The position numbers and the translations under genes were made by a program. Below, piece by piece: positions 6,489-12,932 of a stretch of DNA of 12,932 nucleotides (its first letter is position 1; the number at the start of each line of letters is the position of its first letter). The notes below the pieces were generated by a model. That model ran no database searches and had not been told where the DNA came from. It worked only from the letters and a program-made list of their open reading frames with translations. The DNA comes from an uncultured Synergistales bacterium. GTDB lineage: Bacteria; Synergistota; Synergistia; Synergistales; Aminobacteriaceae. Location of the stretch: positions 1-12,932 of the forward strand of contig CAJOEQ010000002.1 in NCBI GenBank assembly GCA_905233515.1, written 5' to 3'.

Positions 6489-7952
6489 ATGAATTTACAA
6501 GAAGTCAGCGTGTTTATAATTTACTTGCTGTTTATGCTAGCTATAGGAGTTTATTTCTTTTTACGAGATAAAAATCAGTCAGAACGCGGTTATTTCTTAG
6601 GAGATCGCAAAATGGGCGCGTGGGTTGCTGCGTTATCTGCGGGTGCTTCTGACATGAGCGCATGGGTGTTAATGGGACTTCCCACTTCAATTTATGCAAT
6701 GGGACTCGGTCAAATTTGGATCGCTGTAGGTCTTGCAATTGGCTATACTCTAAGTTGGATATATGAGGCTCCGAGATTGCGCGCTTTCTCGATTACTGCG
6801 AATGATTCTATTACAGTCCCTCAATATTTGACTAATAGATTTTTATCGAAGTCGCGAGCATTGCAATTAATTTCGGCTGTAGTTTTTCTTGTTGCTTATA
6901 CAATTTATGCTGCGTCGAGTATAAAAGCCTGCGGGACATTATTTAATACAGTAACAGGACTTGACACGACTATTGCAATGTATTTAGCGGCTGTTATTGT
7001 AATCAGTTACACATTTTTAGGCGGCTTCAGTGCTGTATCATGGACTGACTTTTTCCAGGGCATGTTAGTATTAGCGGCCATGTTAATAGTTCCCATAGCA
7101 GCAGCTACCATGTTAGAGGCCGGAGCAGCTGATTCAATCGCAAAAGAAACGCCAAATTATTGGAATGCCTTTACAAGCTGGCAGGATATAGCTTCGGGAC
7201 TCGGCTGGGGACTGGGATATTTCGGAATGCCGCATATTATAATTAGATTCATGTCAATTAAATCACAGCAGGAATTAAGAAAATCGGCAAAAATCGGCAT
7301 TTCTTGGACAATGATAATATTAATTTTTGCTGCACTTGTCGGAGTAATCGGGCGAATGTTTATCGGCTTTGATGAGTCAATAAATAATAATTCGCTTGTC
7401 TTTGTCGTGATGGCACGTAGAATATTCCCCGCTGTAGTATCAGGAATTTTGCTTTCTGCTGTTCTTGCTGCGGCAATGAGTACGGCTGACAGTCAATTAT
7501 TAGCGGCTGCGAGTGCTTTTGCTTCAGATGTATATCGCCCTGTGATTCGTAAGGACAAAGCCGGGAGTCGTGAAATGCTCTGGGCTGGCCGTATAGTCGT
7601 GTTATTAATTGCTGTAGCTGCTTTATTTATTGCCTCGAGTCCAAATGCCGGCTCAATCATGGCACTAGTTTCAAATGCGTGGGGAGTTTTCGGAGCAGCT
7701 TTCGGGCCTGCTATAATGCTTAGTTTATTCTGGAGAAGATTTACTTTTTCGGGTGCTGCCGTCGGAGTCTTTGTCGGTGCATTAGTAGATATTTGCTGGC
7801 TTAATTATATGTCATATACGGGCGTTTATGAGATAATACCGGGATTTTTTGCGGGACTAATTGCTGCTGTGTTAGTGTCATTAATTTCTCCTAAGCCTTC
7901 AAAAGAAGTAACAGATTTATTTGATAAGGCCGTTGCTATGACAAACGAATAA
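6489..7952 (+). CDS. putP: Sodium/proline symporter
   Basis: A 487-residue sodium:solute symporter (SSS family) of the PutP type, with about 13 predicted membrane helices, importing proline with Na+. With the ATG at 6489 the segment GASDMSAWVLMGLP puts Asp at residue 55 and Ser at 57, the same positions as the Na+-site D55 and S57 of E. coli PutP, which supports this start over the TTG at 6480. GLGYFGMPHIIIRFM (241-255) and MSTADSQLL (330-338, Ser and Thr of the second Na+ ligand set) are further PutP hallmarks. AAGGAG at 6472-6477 is 11 bases from the ATG but only 2 from the TTG. A TATAAT at 6429-6434 could be a -10 box, but no good -35 is present. Together with the liv genes it makes an amino-acid uptake block. 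Confidence 0.93.
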   Translation: MNLQEVSVFIIYLLFMLAIGVYFFLRDKNQSERGYFLGDRKMGAWVAALSAGASDMSAWVLMGLPTSIYAMGLGQIWIAVGLAIGYTLSWIYEAPRLRAFSITANDSITVPQYLTNRFLSKSRALQLISAVVFLVAYTIYAASSIKACGTLFNTVTGLDTTIAMYLAAVIVISYTFLGGFSAVSWTDFFQGMLVLAAMLIVPIAAATMLEAGAADSIAKETPNYWNAFTSWQDIASGLGWGLGYFGMPHIIIRFMSIKSQQELRKSAKIGISWTMIILIFAALVGVIGRMFIGFDESINNNSLVFVVMARRIFPAVVSGILLSAVLAAAMSTADSQLLAAASAFASDVYRPVIRKDKAGSREMLWAGRIVVLLIAVAALFIASSPNAGSIMALVSNAWGVFGAAFGPAIMLSLFWRRFTFSGAAVGVFVGALVDICWLNYMSYTGVYEIIPGFFAGLIAAVLVSLISPKPSKEVTDLFDKAVAMTNE

Positions 7953-7972
7953 AATTTTATAGATTCTTGCTT

Positions 7973-8009
7973 TGAGTCTCTCGTGAATTTTGCGGGGGAC
8001 TCATTTTTT
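7973..8009 (+). terminator. Strong Rho-independent terminator after putP
   Basis: TGAGTCTCTCG (7973-7983) pairs with CGGGGGACTCA (7993-8003) as an 11-bp stem with two G-T pairs and the loop TGAATTTTG, followed by six T (8004-8009). It ends the liv-putP transcription unit. Confidence 0.85.
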
Positions 8010-8074
8010 ATCGCGAAATTTCATGAAATATTCTATAATTTAGAGAAAATTTATTAATAAGGAGTTGTAATTAA

Positions 8075-10765
8075 TTGAACTCGTTAAAACATATCTTGAC
8101 AGCAATTTTCTTTATTATTTTATCATGTGTGAGTGTTTATGCTGAAAACGTAAATTTAAGCGAAAATCTCGCAACAGTTTTACCCAGCGCAAAAATTAAT
8201 GATTCAAGCGGCCAAGTTATAACAGCAACTAATAACGGAGGCGGCCAAGTAAGTTTATCTGCAAATATTTCTGAAGTATATTCTATTGATTTCTCAGATG
8301 TAAATTTAAGCGTAATTACTGCGTCATCTGATTTTGAATCATTTGATTTATTCACGAGCTTGAATACTTTAATTATTCCTTTGCCTGAAAATTTTTCGGG
8401 AGATTTTGTGCTCTCGTTTGATTCTCTCAAAGAACTTGATTTAACGGGAAGTACTGCAAATTTCAGTCTCGATGTAACAAGCGCGTCAAAAATTGTAAAA
8501 CTTTCTGCATATGAATGTCCAAATTTAAATAATATTAATTTAACGACACTGACAAAATTAGAGACTCTTGATATTCACGACTCGGCGACTAAGACAACGG
8601 GCGAGCTTTATATGCCATATATGGGTGATAGTTTAAAGTGGCTTGATATGCACGGATTCGGAAATTCAAGCGGAGATGCAAATATTATACTTGACATATC
8701 TAATCAAAAAAATTTAGTTTCTGTTGACGCTCATAATTGCCCGAGTTTAGTTGCTGTGAATCTCGGAATGCTTTATCCAGCACAAGCTAACCCGATATTA
8801 GCATTATTGGGAATGGCCGACAGCGGCGGAACTGGTGAAGTTGCTACAAGTCCGCTAGAGTCATTAACAAATTTAGATTTAAGCAATAATCCGAGATTAA
8901 ATCGTGTAGGTTATGTATTATCTAGTGACAGCAGTGAAAGCAGTGAAAGCAGCAGCGGGGGAGGAATTCCCGGATTAGGCGGCGGCTCAACTTCTCCTAA
9001 AGGTTATAGAGCTCATACAGTGATTACGACTGTAATAGGCGGCACAGAATACGAGACCTCCGACCTGATTTATCCTTCAGGAGAAAGCAGCGGCGGATTT
9101 AGTCTAACAGATCTATTAGGCGGTACAGGCAGCAACGACGTTTATAGAGGTGAAGACGTTAATTTATTACCTGCTATAAAAAATTTCAATCTCAAGGACA
9201 GCGGCATAGACTCAAACGATTATATCAGCATAATTCATGTTAAAGATTTAAATTCTATGATCTCGGCTGATTTCAGCGGCATGGATAAGCTGCAATATGT
9301 TATACTACCTGAAGGCGAAAATTTAATAAATTTAGATTTAACTGGTGATATTTCAATTTTGAGTCTTGATTTATCGTACACTTTAGGATTTTTATTTCCG
9401 GCGGGATTTGAGACTTTAACGGGCTTAGAATATTTTTACATGATGGATCGTGAAGATCTTGTCTCGATTGATACGAGCAATTTTGCAAAATTAATCGAAT
9501 TCGATGTAACTAACAGCGCACTTGAATCGCTTGATTTAACGAGTAATCAGGCACTCAATAATTTATATGCTGCGAATAATAATATTTATGAACTCGATTT
9601 GAGCGGACAGAGAGATTTATTAAATATTGATTTGCGTAATAACATGCTCGCAAAAATTGCTCTCTCACAAAATATAAGAGCTCATGTAAATTCTAATTCA
9701 ACGAGTAATTCTGTAATAGCTCTATCGCCTCAAAAAAGGTTTATGACTCAAGAACGCTCGAAATTTTTTGACTTCAAGACTCTGGGCTTAACACTTCTTG
9801 ATATATCAAATATTGAGGCTGACTCGATCAAGGGCGACGGAGTCAACGCGATAAATTTCGACCAGCGCACAGGAATCGCTGAATTTGACGGCGCACCTGT
9901 TGTAATAAATTATAAATATAACAGCGGGATTTATTACGAGGCAAATTCTGATCCCCTTTGCATGAGCGTTAGACTCACTTGGGATTTATCAGACACTGGC
10001 GAGCCTATTTTAGCTCCTACTGACATTACGATTTATAAGCAGCTAGGAACAGGAAAAATTATTCCCGTAGTAATCAAATCTTATAGTAACAGCGCAGTAA
10101 CATGGACGATGACTCCGAATGAAATTCCGGCCGGCTTGAGTGTTTTATCAAATGATAATACTTTTATTATAAGCGGTGAACCCTTAGAAATTTTTTCGGG
10201 CATTGTAGAAGTTATTGCCAGCAACAACAGCGGGGACTCGGAACCGGCTGTAATAGAATTTGAGATAACTTCAGGCGATATTAACAGCAAGAATAACGAC
10301 TCAATCAACGGCGAACCAGTTTTGACTCCTGCAAATATAACTCTCATGACGAAAATAACAAGCGACTCAATTAGTCCTATAGTCATAATAGCTGACAGTG
10401 ATTCGGCTGTAACATGGCGGCTTAGTTCGGCTCTTCCTGCAGGCTTAAAAGCTACATCAGACGATTCAATGCTTGTAATTTACGGTACACCGAGCGAAAT
10501 TTTTTCGGGCAATATAGAAATTGTTGCTACAAATGATAAAGGCGATTCAAAAACTAGCATAATACACTTTGAAATTACTTTGCCTGATAATGATGATTCT
10601 AAACCAGTTGACGAGAAAAATAAGCCGGTTTTAACTCCTACGGATATAACTATAAGCAAAGTGCTGAGAACTGGAGAAATTACACCGGTTATGATACGCG
10701 CAATCAGTGATAACCTGACACATTGCCTGAAGGTTTATATATTTTGTCGGACGATGAATATTTGA
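8075..10765 (+). CDS. Exported leucine-rich-repeat / Ig-like surface protein, frameshifted near its C-terminus
   Basis: The reading frame starts at TTG 8075 (AAGGAG at 8059-8064, 10-base spacer; no better ATG) and runs 896 codons. A TATAAT at 8034-8039 may be its -10 box. Residues 1-23 are a signal peptide ending VYA-EN. Degenerate leucine-rich repeats follow (about 115-282 and 365-535; for example SLTNLDLSNNPRL and ELDLSGQRDLLNIDLRNN), interrupted by a Ser/Gly-rich linker near 284-312. Then come about 103-residue Ig-like repeats (He_PIG type: PAGL...SGEPLEIFSG...ASNNSGDS) at about 642-736, 746-840 and from 849. In the third repeat the frame is lost near 10712-10722, where the segment matching AVTW is shortened, so the frame ends in 13 unrelated residues. 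The rest of the repeat and a sorting signal continue in another frame to 10980. Probably an adhesin-like envelope protein; ligand unknown. Confidence 0.85.
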   Translation: MNSLKHILTAIFFIILSCVSVYAENVNLSENLATVLPSAKINDSSGQVITATNNGGGQVSLSANISEVYSIDFSDVNLSVITASSDFESFDLFTSLNTLIIPLPENFSGDFVLSFDSLKELDLTGSTANFSLDVTSASKIVKLSAYECPNLNNINLTTLTKLETLDIHDSATKTTGELYMPYMGDSLKWLDMHGFGNSSGDANIILDISNQKNLVSVDAHNCPSLVAVNLGMLYPAQANPILALLGMADSGGTGEVATSPLESLTNLDLSNNPRLNRVGYVLSSDSSESSESSSGGGIPGLGGGSTSPKGYRAHTVITTVIGGTEYETSDLIYPSGESSGGFSLTDLLGGTGSNDVYRGEDVNLLPAIKNFNLKDSGIDSNDYISIIHVKDLNSMISADFSGMDKLQYVILPEGENLINLDLTGDISILSLDLSYTLGFLFPAGFETLTGLEYFYMMDREDLVSIDTSNFAKLIEFDVTNSALESLDLTSNQALNNLYAANNNIYELDLSGQRDLLNIDLRNNMLAKIALSQNIRAHVNSNSTSNSVIALSPQKRFMTQERSKFFDFKTLGLTLLDISNIEADSIKGDGVNAINFDQRTGIAEFDGAPVVINYKYNSGIYYEANSDPLCMSVRLTWDLSDTGEPILAPTDITIYKQLGTGKIIPVVIKSYSNSAVTWTMTPNEIPAGLSVLSNDNTFIISGEPLEIFSGIVEVIASNNSGDSEPAVIEFEITSGDINSKNNDSINGEPVLTPANITLMTKITSDSISPIVIIADSDSAVTWRLSSALPAGLKATSDDSMLVIYGTPSEIFSGNIEIVATNDKGDSKTSIIHFEITLPDNDDSKPVDEKNKPVLTPTDITISKVLRTGEITPVMIRAISDNLTHCLKVYIFCRTMNI
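8930..8953 (+). repeat. Short tandem repeat coding Ser-Glu-Ser
   Basis: AGTGAAAGC occurs twice in tandem, flanked by more AGC codons, encoding the SSESSESSS part of the flexible Ser/Gly linker between the two leucine-rich-repeat blocks. Such tracts can vary in length by slippage in whole codons. Confidence 0.45.
10178..10197 (+). repeat. Ig-like repeat 1 copy of a 20-base exact repeat
   Basis: The 20 bases coding EPLEIFS in Ig-like repeat 1 are identical to those at 10777-10796 in repeat 3, while repeat 2 has diverged (GGTACACCGAGCGAAATTTTTTC). This points to recent copying or conversion between repeats 1 and 3. Confidence 0.6.
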
Positions 10766-10980
10766 CGATTAACGGCGAACCCTTAGAAATTTTTTCAGGT
10801 ACAGTGAATGTTATCGCTAGAAATGAGAACGGGGACTCAGATCCTGCACGAGTTCAAATAGAAATCATGTCAGGAAATACATATTATTCGAGCGGCGGCG
10901 GCTGTGATTCAGGCATGAATAATTTATTAACACTTTTAATTCTCGCGATATTATTATTAATAAGAACTAGAAAATTTTAA
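10723..10980 (+). pseudogene. Out-of-frame C-terminal part of the surface protein, with Synerg-CTERM-like sorting signal
   Basis: This frame is open from 10714 and has no Shine-Dalgarno; it is the displaced end of the gene that starts at 8075. It reads LPEGLYILSDDEYLTINGEP, EIFSGTVNVIARNENGDSDP and so on, aligning with the second halves of Ig-like repeats 1 and 2. After that comes a Gly/Ser-rich segment with GGGC, a hydrophobic helix (MNNLLTLLILAILLLI) and the basic end RTRKF. This is the layout of the Synergistaceae C-terminal sorting domain (Synerg-CTERM, with an invariant Cys); the processing enzyme is not in the window. In the current sequence the exported protein would lose this anchor. 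Confidence 0.8.
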
Positions 10981-10992
10981 CGCATAATAAAA

Positions 10993-11027
10993 CCGGGTTT
11001 TGTGAGCCCGGCTTTATTTTATTTATT
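10993..11027. terminator. Terminator between convergent genes
   Basis: CCGGGT (10993-10998) pairs with GCCCGG (11006-11011) around the loop TTTGTGA. A T-rich tail (CTTTATTTTATTTATTT) follows on the plus strand and TTTTATTAT on the minus strand, so it can serve both the surface-protein gene and dctP. Confidence 0.65.
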
Positions 11028-11052
11028 TAATCGTGAATGAGTGAATAAATCT

Positions 11053-11214
11053 CTAATTTTCCAGCTTTTCTGCTGGAGTCTCTGCAGGTTCACTTACAGG
11101 AGCTGGAGCGGGATTCTTTGCTGCTGCTACTTCTTCTAAACTCTTTTCAAGAACACTGCCGAGTCCGTTCGTAGCGTTGTCAATTCTGCGATAAAGATAT
11201 CTGACTCCCTGCAT
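11053..11214 (-). pseudogene. Out-of-frame C-terminal remnant of dctP
   Basis: Reading the minus strand, a frame of 53 codons ends at TAG (11053-11055) and gives MQGVRYLYRRIDNATNGLGS, then VLEKSLEEVA and an Ala/Pro/Glu-rich tail ending EKLEN. It has no Shine-Dalgarno, sits where a longer DctP C-terminus would be, and is +1 relative to the dctP frame, with TAA closing it just upstream (before TTG at 11223-11221). Its helical, charged character fits the end of a TRAP binding protein better than a separate gene. I infer that dctP once ended at 11053. Confidence 0.6.
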
Positions 11215-12103
11215 AGAAAGCAATTATAGTCATGCCGCCTGCTTTGAGTTTCTCTTTATTGACTCTGTCAATTTCCTCGAGTCTCGGGCGCATTTCCTGT
11301 AAAGCTTCAGCAACTGCCTTATTTAATACTTCCTGATGTTCAGGCTTGAGAGCTTTATAAATCTTGTCATTTATACAAATCTGATTGCAGTATAAAATAT
11401 GATTCGTGCATGCAAGATATTTCTGTACCTCGTCAAAATGTGCCGACGCGCAAGTATCCGCCGCATTTTCCTGAGCGTTTACTGTACCTTGTTGAAGAGA
11501 AATATATAACTCTGCCCATGCTAAGGGGGTCGGCTCTGCTCCTATTGCAGTCCAGAAAGTCATGTGATTCGCATTCTCCATCGTACGAATTTGCAAACCT
11601 CTAAAATCTGAAAGAGTCTCCAAATTTTTATTTGAAGTCGCGAGTCTGTACGTAGCATTCTGCATAAAGCCTAATAAATGCAAGCCCGCTTTCTCATATG
11701 CTTTAGAAATTTGCTTGTGAAATTCTGAGTCCCCGTTAAGAACTTTATCAATCGTATCTCCGTCATATCTAGCAAAAACCATAGGCAAATCAAATACTGC
11801 GACTTCAGGAATAAATGACACTACAGGAGCCGTCTGACACACTGTAATTGCAATATAACCTTTTTGAGCCTGACGCAATAAATCAGCATCTCCGCCGAGT
11901 TCGCCGTTTGGGAAGTAGTCAATTACTAGACCTGCATTAGCGGCCTTCACTTTATCGCGGATTAATTCAGCGAAAACATTACCCGCTGCGCCCTTTGCCG
12001 TTGTGTCTGAAGTAATCAGCCAAGTCTCATTAAATTCTGACGCAGCAAAAGCGCATGAACTCATTACAAATATAAATACTAACAGGGCAATAAATTTTTT
12101 CAT
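11180..12103 (-). CDS. dctP: TRAP transporter solute-binding protein (DctP family), C-terminus frameshifted
   Basis: A 307-residue periplasmic solute receptor of a tripartite ATP-independent transporter. A signal peptide (KK, hydrophobic stretch, cleavage near CAFA-AS at residue 20) is followed by the DctP fold: GGDADLLRQAQKG at 70-82, VFDLPMVF at 103-110, and GLQIRTMENANH at 169-180 with R173, the conserved arginine that normally binds the substrate carboxylate. LQQGTVNAQENAADT (203-217) is the second family block. It would pass an organic acid to DctM/DctQ. AAGGGAG (plus-strand 12112-12118 region) is 8 bases from the ATG. After MTII (residues 291-294) the sequence turns unrelated (AFYAGSQISLSQN) and stops, while a plausible DctP end continues in another frame to 11053. 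Normal family length is about 320-350, so the C-terminus is probably lost by a small indel. dctM lies 22 bases upstream. Confidence 0.87.
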   Translation of the reverse strand: MKKFIALLVFIFVMSSCAFAASEFNETWLITSDTTAKGAAGNVFAELIRDKVKAANAGLVIDYFPNGELGGDADLLRQAQKGYIAITVCQTAPVVSFIPEVAVFDLPMVFARYDGDTIDKVLNGDSEFHKQISKAYEKAGLHLLGFMQNATYRLATSNKNLETLSDFRGLQIRTMENANHMTFWTAIGAEPTPLAWAELYISLQQGTVNAQENAADTCASAHFDEVQKYLACTNHILYCNQICINDKIYKALKPEHQEVLNKAVAEALQEMRPRLEEIDRVNKEKLKAGGMTIIAFYAGSQISLSQN

Positions 12104-12125
12104 GATATTATCTCCCTTCTTGAAA

Positions 12126-12932
12126 TTAACCTACAAGCCACGTGCTTACTTCAGGTACGTAGACAATAAGCGCGAGTGCCAGCAAGAACGCAATTATAAA
12201 CGGTATTGCTTTCTTTGCTACTGTCATAGGCTGATCCTGTGAGATATTGCCGGCAACAAATAAATCAAGCCCGAACGGAGGTGTAGCAAGTCCAATCGAT
12301 AAGCAGCAAACAAGGACGACTCCGAAATGTACATCATTTACGCCGAGTGCCTTTACTGCTGGGAGCAAAACGGGAGCAAGTATAATAATTGCCGGTCCTG
12401 TGTCCATAATCATGCCTAAAATCAAGAATATAACTGTGCAGACACTCAAGACTGAGAACGCGCTGTGGAAATTATTAATAATAAATTCCTGAACTGCCGC
12501 CGTTGCATGTGTGAGAGATAATACACGCCCGAATGCCGTAGCAAATGCTAATACAAATGCAAGTCCGCCATATGTCTTTACTGAACTCATCAAGAAAGCA
12601 GGCAGCGCGCTGAATTTAATAGTACGTTCAATAAATAAGCACACTATAAATGCATAAAAGACTGACACGACAGCGGCCTCTGTAGGAGTAAAGAATCCTG
12701 AGTAAATACCGCCTAAAATTATAATCGGACACATTAAAGCCCAGAAAGAATCTTTAAACAATGCCCAGAATCCCCGTGAGCTTATCTCGTCGAGTCTAGC
12801 TTTGATTTTTGCCTTGTCTTCACCCTTAGTAGCACAATAGAAAATTGCATAGAGCATTAAGAACAAGCCGATTAATATGCCGGGAATTACTCCGCCTAAA
12901 AATAATTTTCCGGTTGATACGTCAGTTGCGAG
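12126..12932 (-). CDS. dctM: TRAP transporter large permease subunit (DctM family), partial at window edge
   Basis: The last 268 codons of a TRAP large membrane subunit, with the frame open through the right end of the window, so the N-terminal part is missing. Hallmarks: STGKLFLGGVIPGILIG near the start of the visible part, GGIYSGFFTPTEAAVVSVFYA (the FTPTEA motif), GMIMDTGPAIIILAPVLLPA and HFGVVLVCCLSIGLATPPFG, which are conserved ion/substrate-path segments. It is a polytopic inner-membrane protein that uses a Na+ or H+ gradient to move the solute delivered by DctP. The stop is 22 bases from dctP, so they form one operon with permease before receptor. The small subunit DctQ is not visible and may lie further upstream or be fused to the missing N-terminus. 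Confidence 0.93.
   Translation of the reverse strand, partial: LATDVSTGKLFLGGVIPGILIGLFLMLYAIFYCATKGEDKAKIKARLDEISSRGFWALFKDSFWALMCPIIILGGIYSGFFTPTEAAVVSVFYAFIVCLFIERTIKFSALPAFLMSSVKTYGGLAFVLAFATAFGRVLSLTHATAAVQEFIINNFHSAFSVLSVCTVIFLILGMIMDTGPAIIILAPVLLPAVKALGVNDVHFGVVLVCCLSIGLATPPFGLDLFVAGNISQDQPMTVAKKAIPFIIAFLLALALIVYVPEVSTWLVG

Noticed and set aside
12003..12492. Plus-strand frames opposite dctP and dctM
   Set aside because: Antisense shadows of conserved TRAP genes with no ribosome sites or domains.
1..12932. CRISPR array, insertion sequence, prophage or attachment site
   Set aside because: No regularly spaced repeats, transposase, integrase or phage-like genes are visible; the tRNA genes are not followed by a repeated 3' end.

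Overview
This window looks like chromosome from an AT-rich member of the Synergistota (Synergistaceae-like), a group of anaerobic amino-acid fermenters with a diderm envelope. The best single clue is the end of the large surface protein: a Gly/Ser-rich stretch with GGGC, then a hydrophobic helix and an RTRK-type basic tail, which matches the Synergistaceae C-terminal sorting signal (Synerg-CTERM) as I remember it. Gene content agrees: a complete branched-chain amino-acid ABC transporter, a Na+/proline symporter and a TRAP transporter, each with cleavable export signals where expected.

Layout. 33-1122 (+): a HIT-family nucleotide phosphorylase/hydrolase overlapping a YigZ/IMPACT-family gene. 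1162-1324 (+): a serine-type tRNA gene that lacks its anticodon arm, then a normal tRNA-Arg(ACG), with a good promoter inside the end of the YigZ gene and a terminator after. 1467-6418 (+): livK - terminator/attenuator - livH - livM - livG - livF, with two tiny possible ORFs in the livK-livH and livM-livG junctions. 6489-7952 (+): putP, closed by a strong terminator. 8075-10980 (+): an exported leucine-rich-repeat/Ig-like surface protein broken by a frameshift just before its sorting signal. 10993-11011: a terminator shared by convergent genes. 11053-12932 (-): a TRAP transporter, dctM (partial, running off the window) followed by dctP, whose last ~55 codons are out of frame.

How the genes work together: the central block is an amino-acid acquisition region (Leu/Ile/Val-type ABC uptake plus Na+-driven proline uptake), consistent with amino-acid fermentation; the TRAP system would import an organic acid using the ion gradient. 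The surface protein may mediate adhesion or envelope contacts.

I do not see a new defence or biosynthetic system here. What stands out is damage: three places (tRNA-Ser, the third Ig-like repeat of the surface protein, the dctP C-terminus) each look as if a short segment has been lost. For the first two the missing length can be estimated from the sequence (about 15 nt, and 19 or 22 nt). Either this genome is accumulating small deletions or the assembly has a recurring error; read-level checking would separate these. The anticodon-less tRNA-Ser is the most interesting object if real, because seryl-tRNA synthetase does not need the anticodon.
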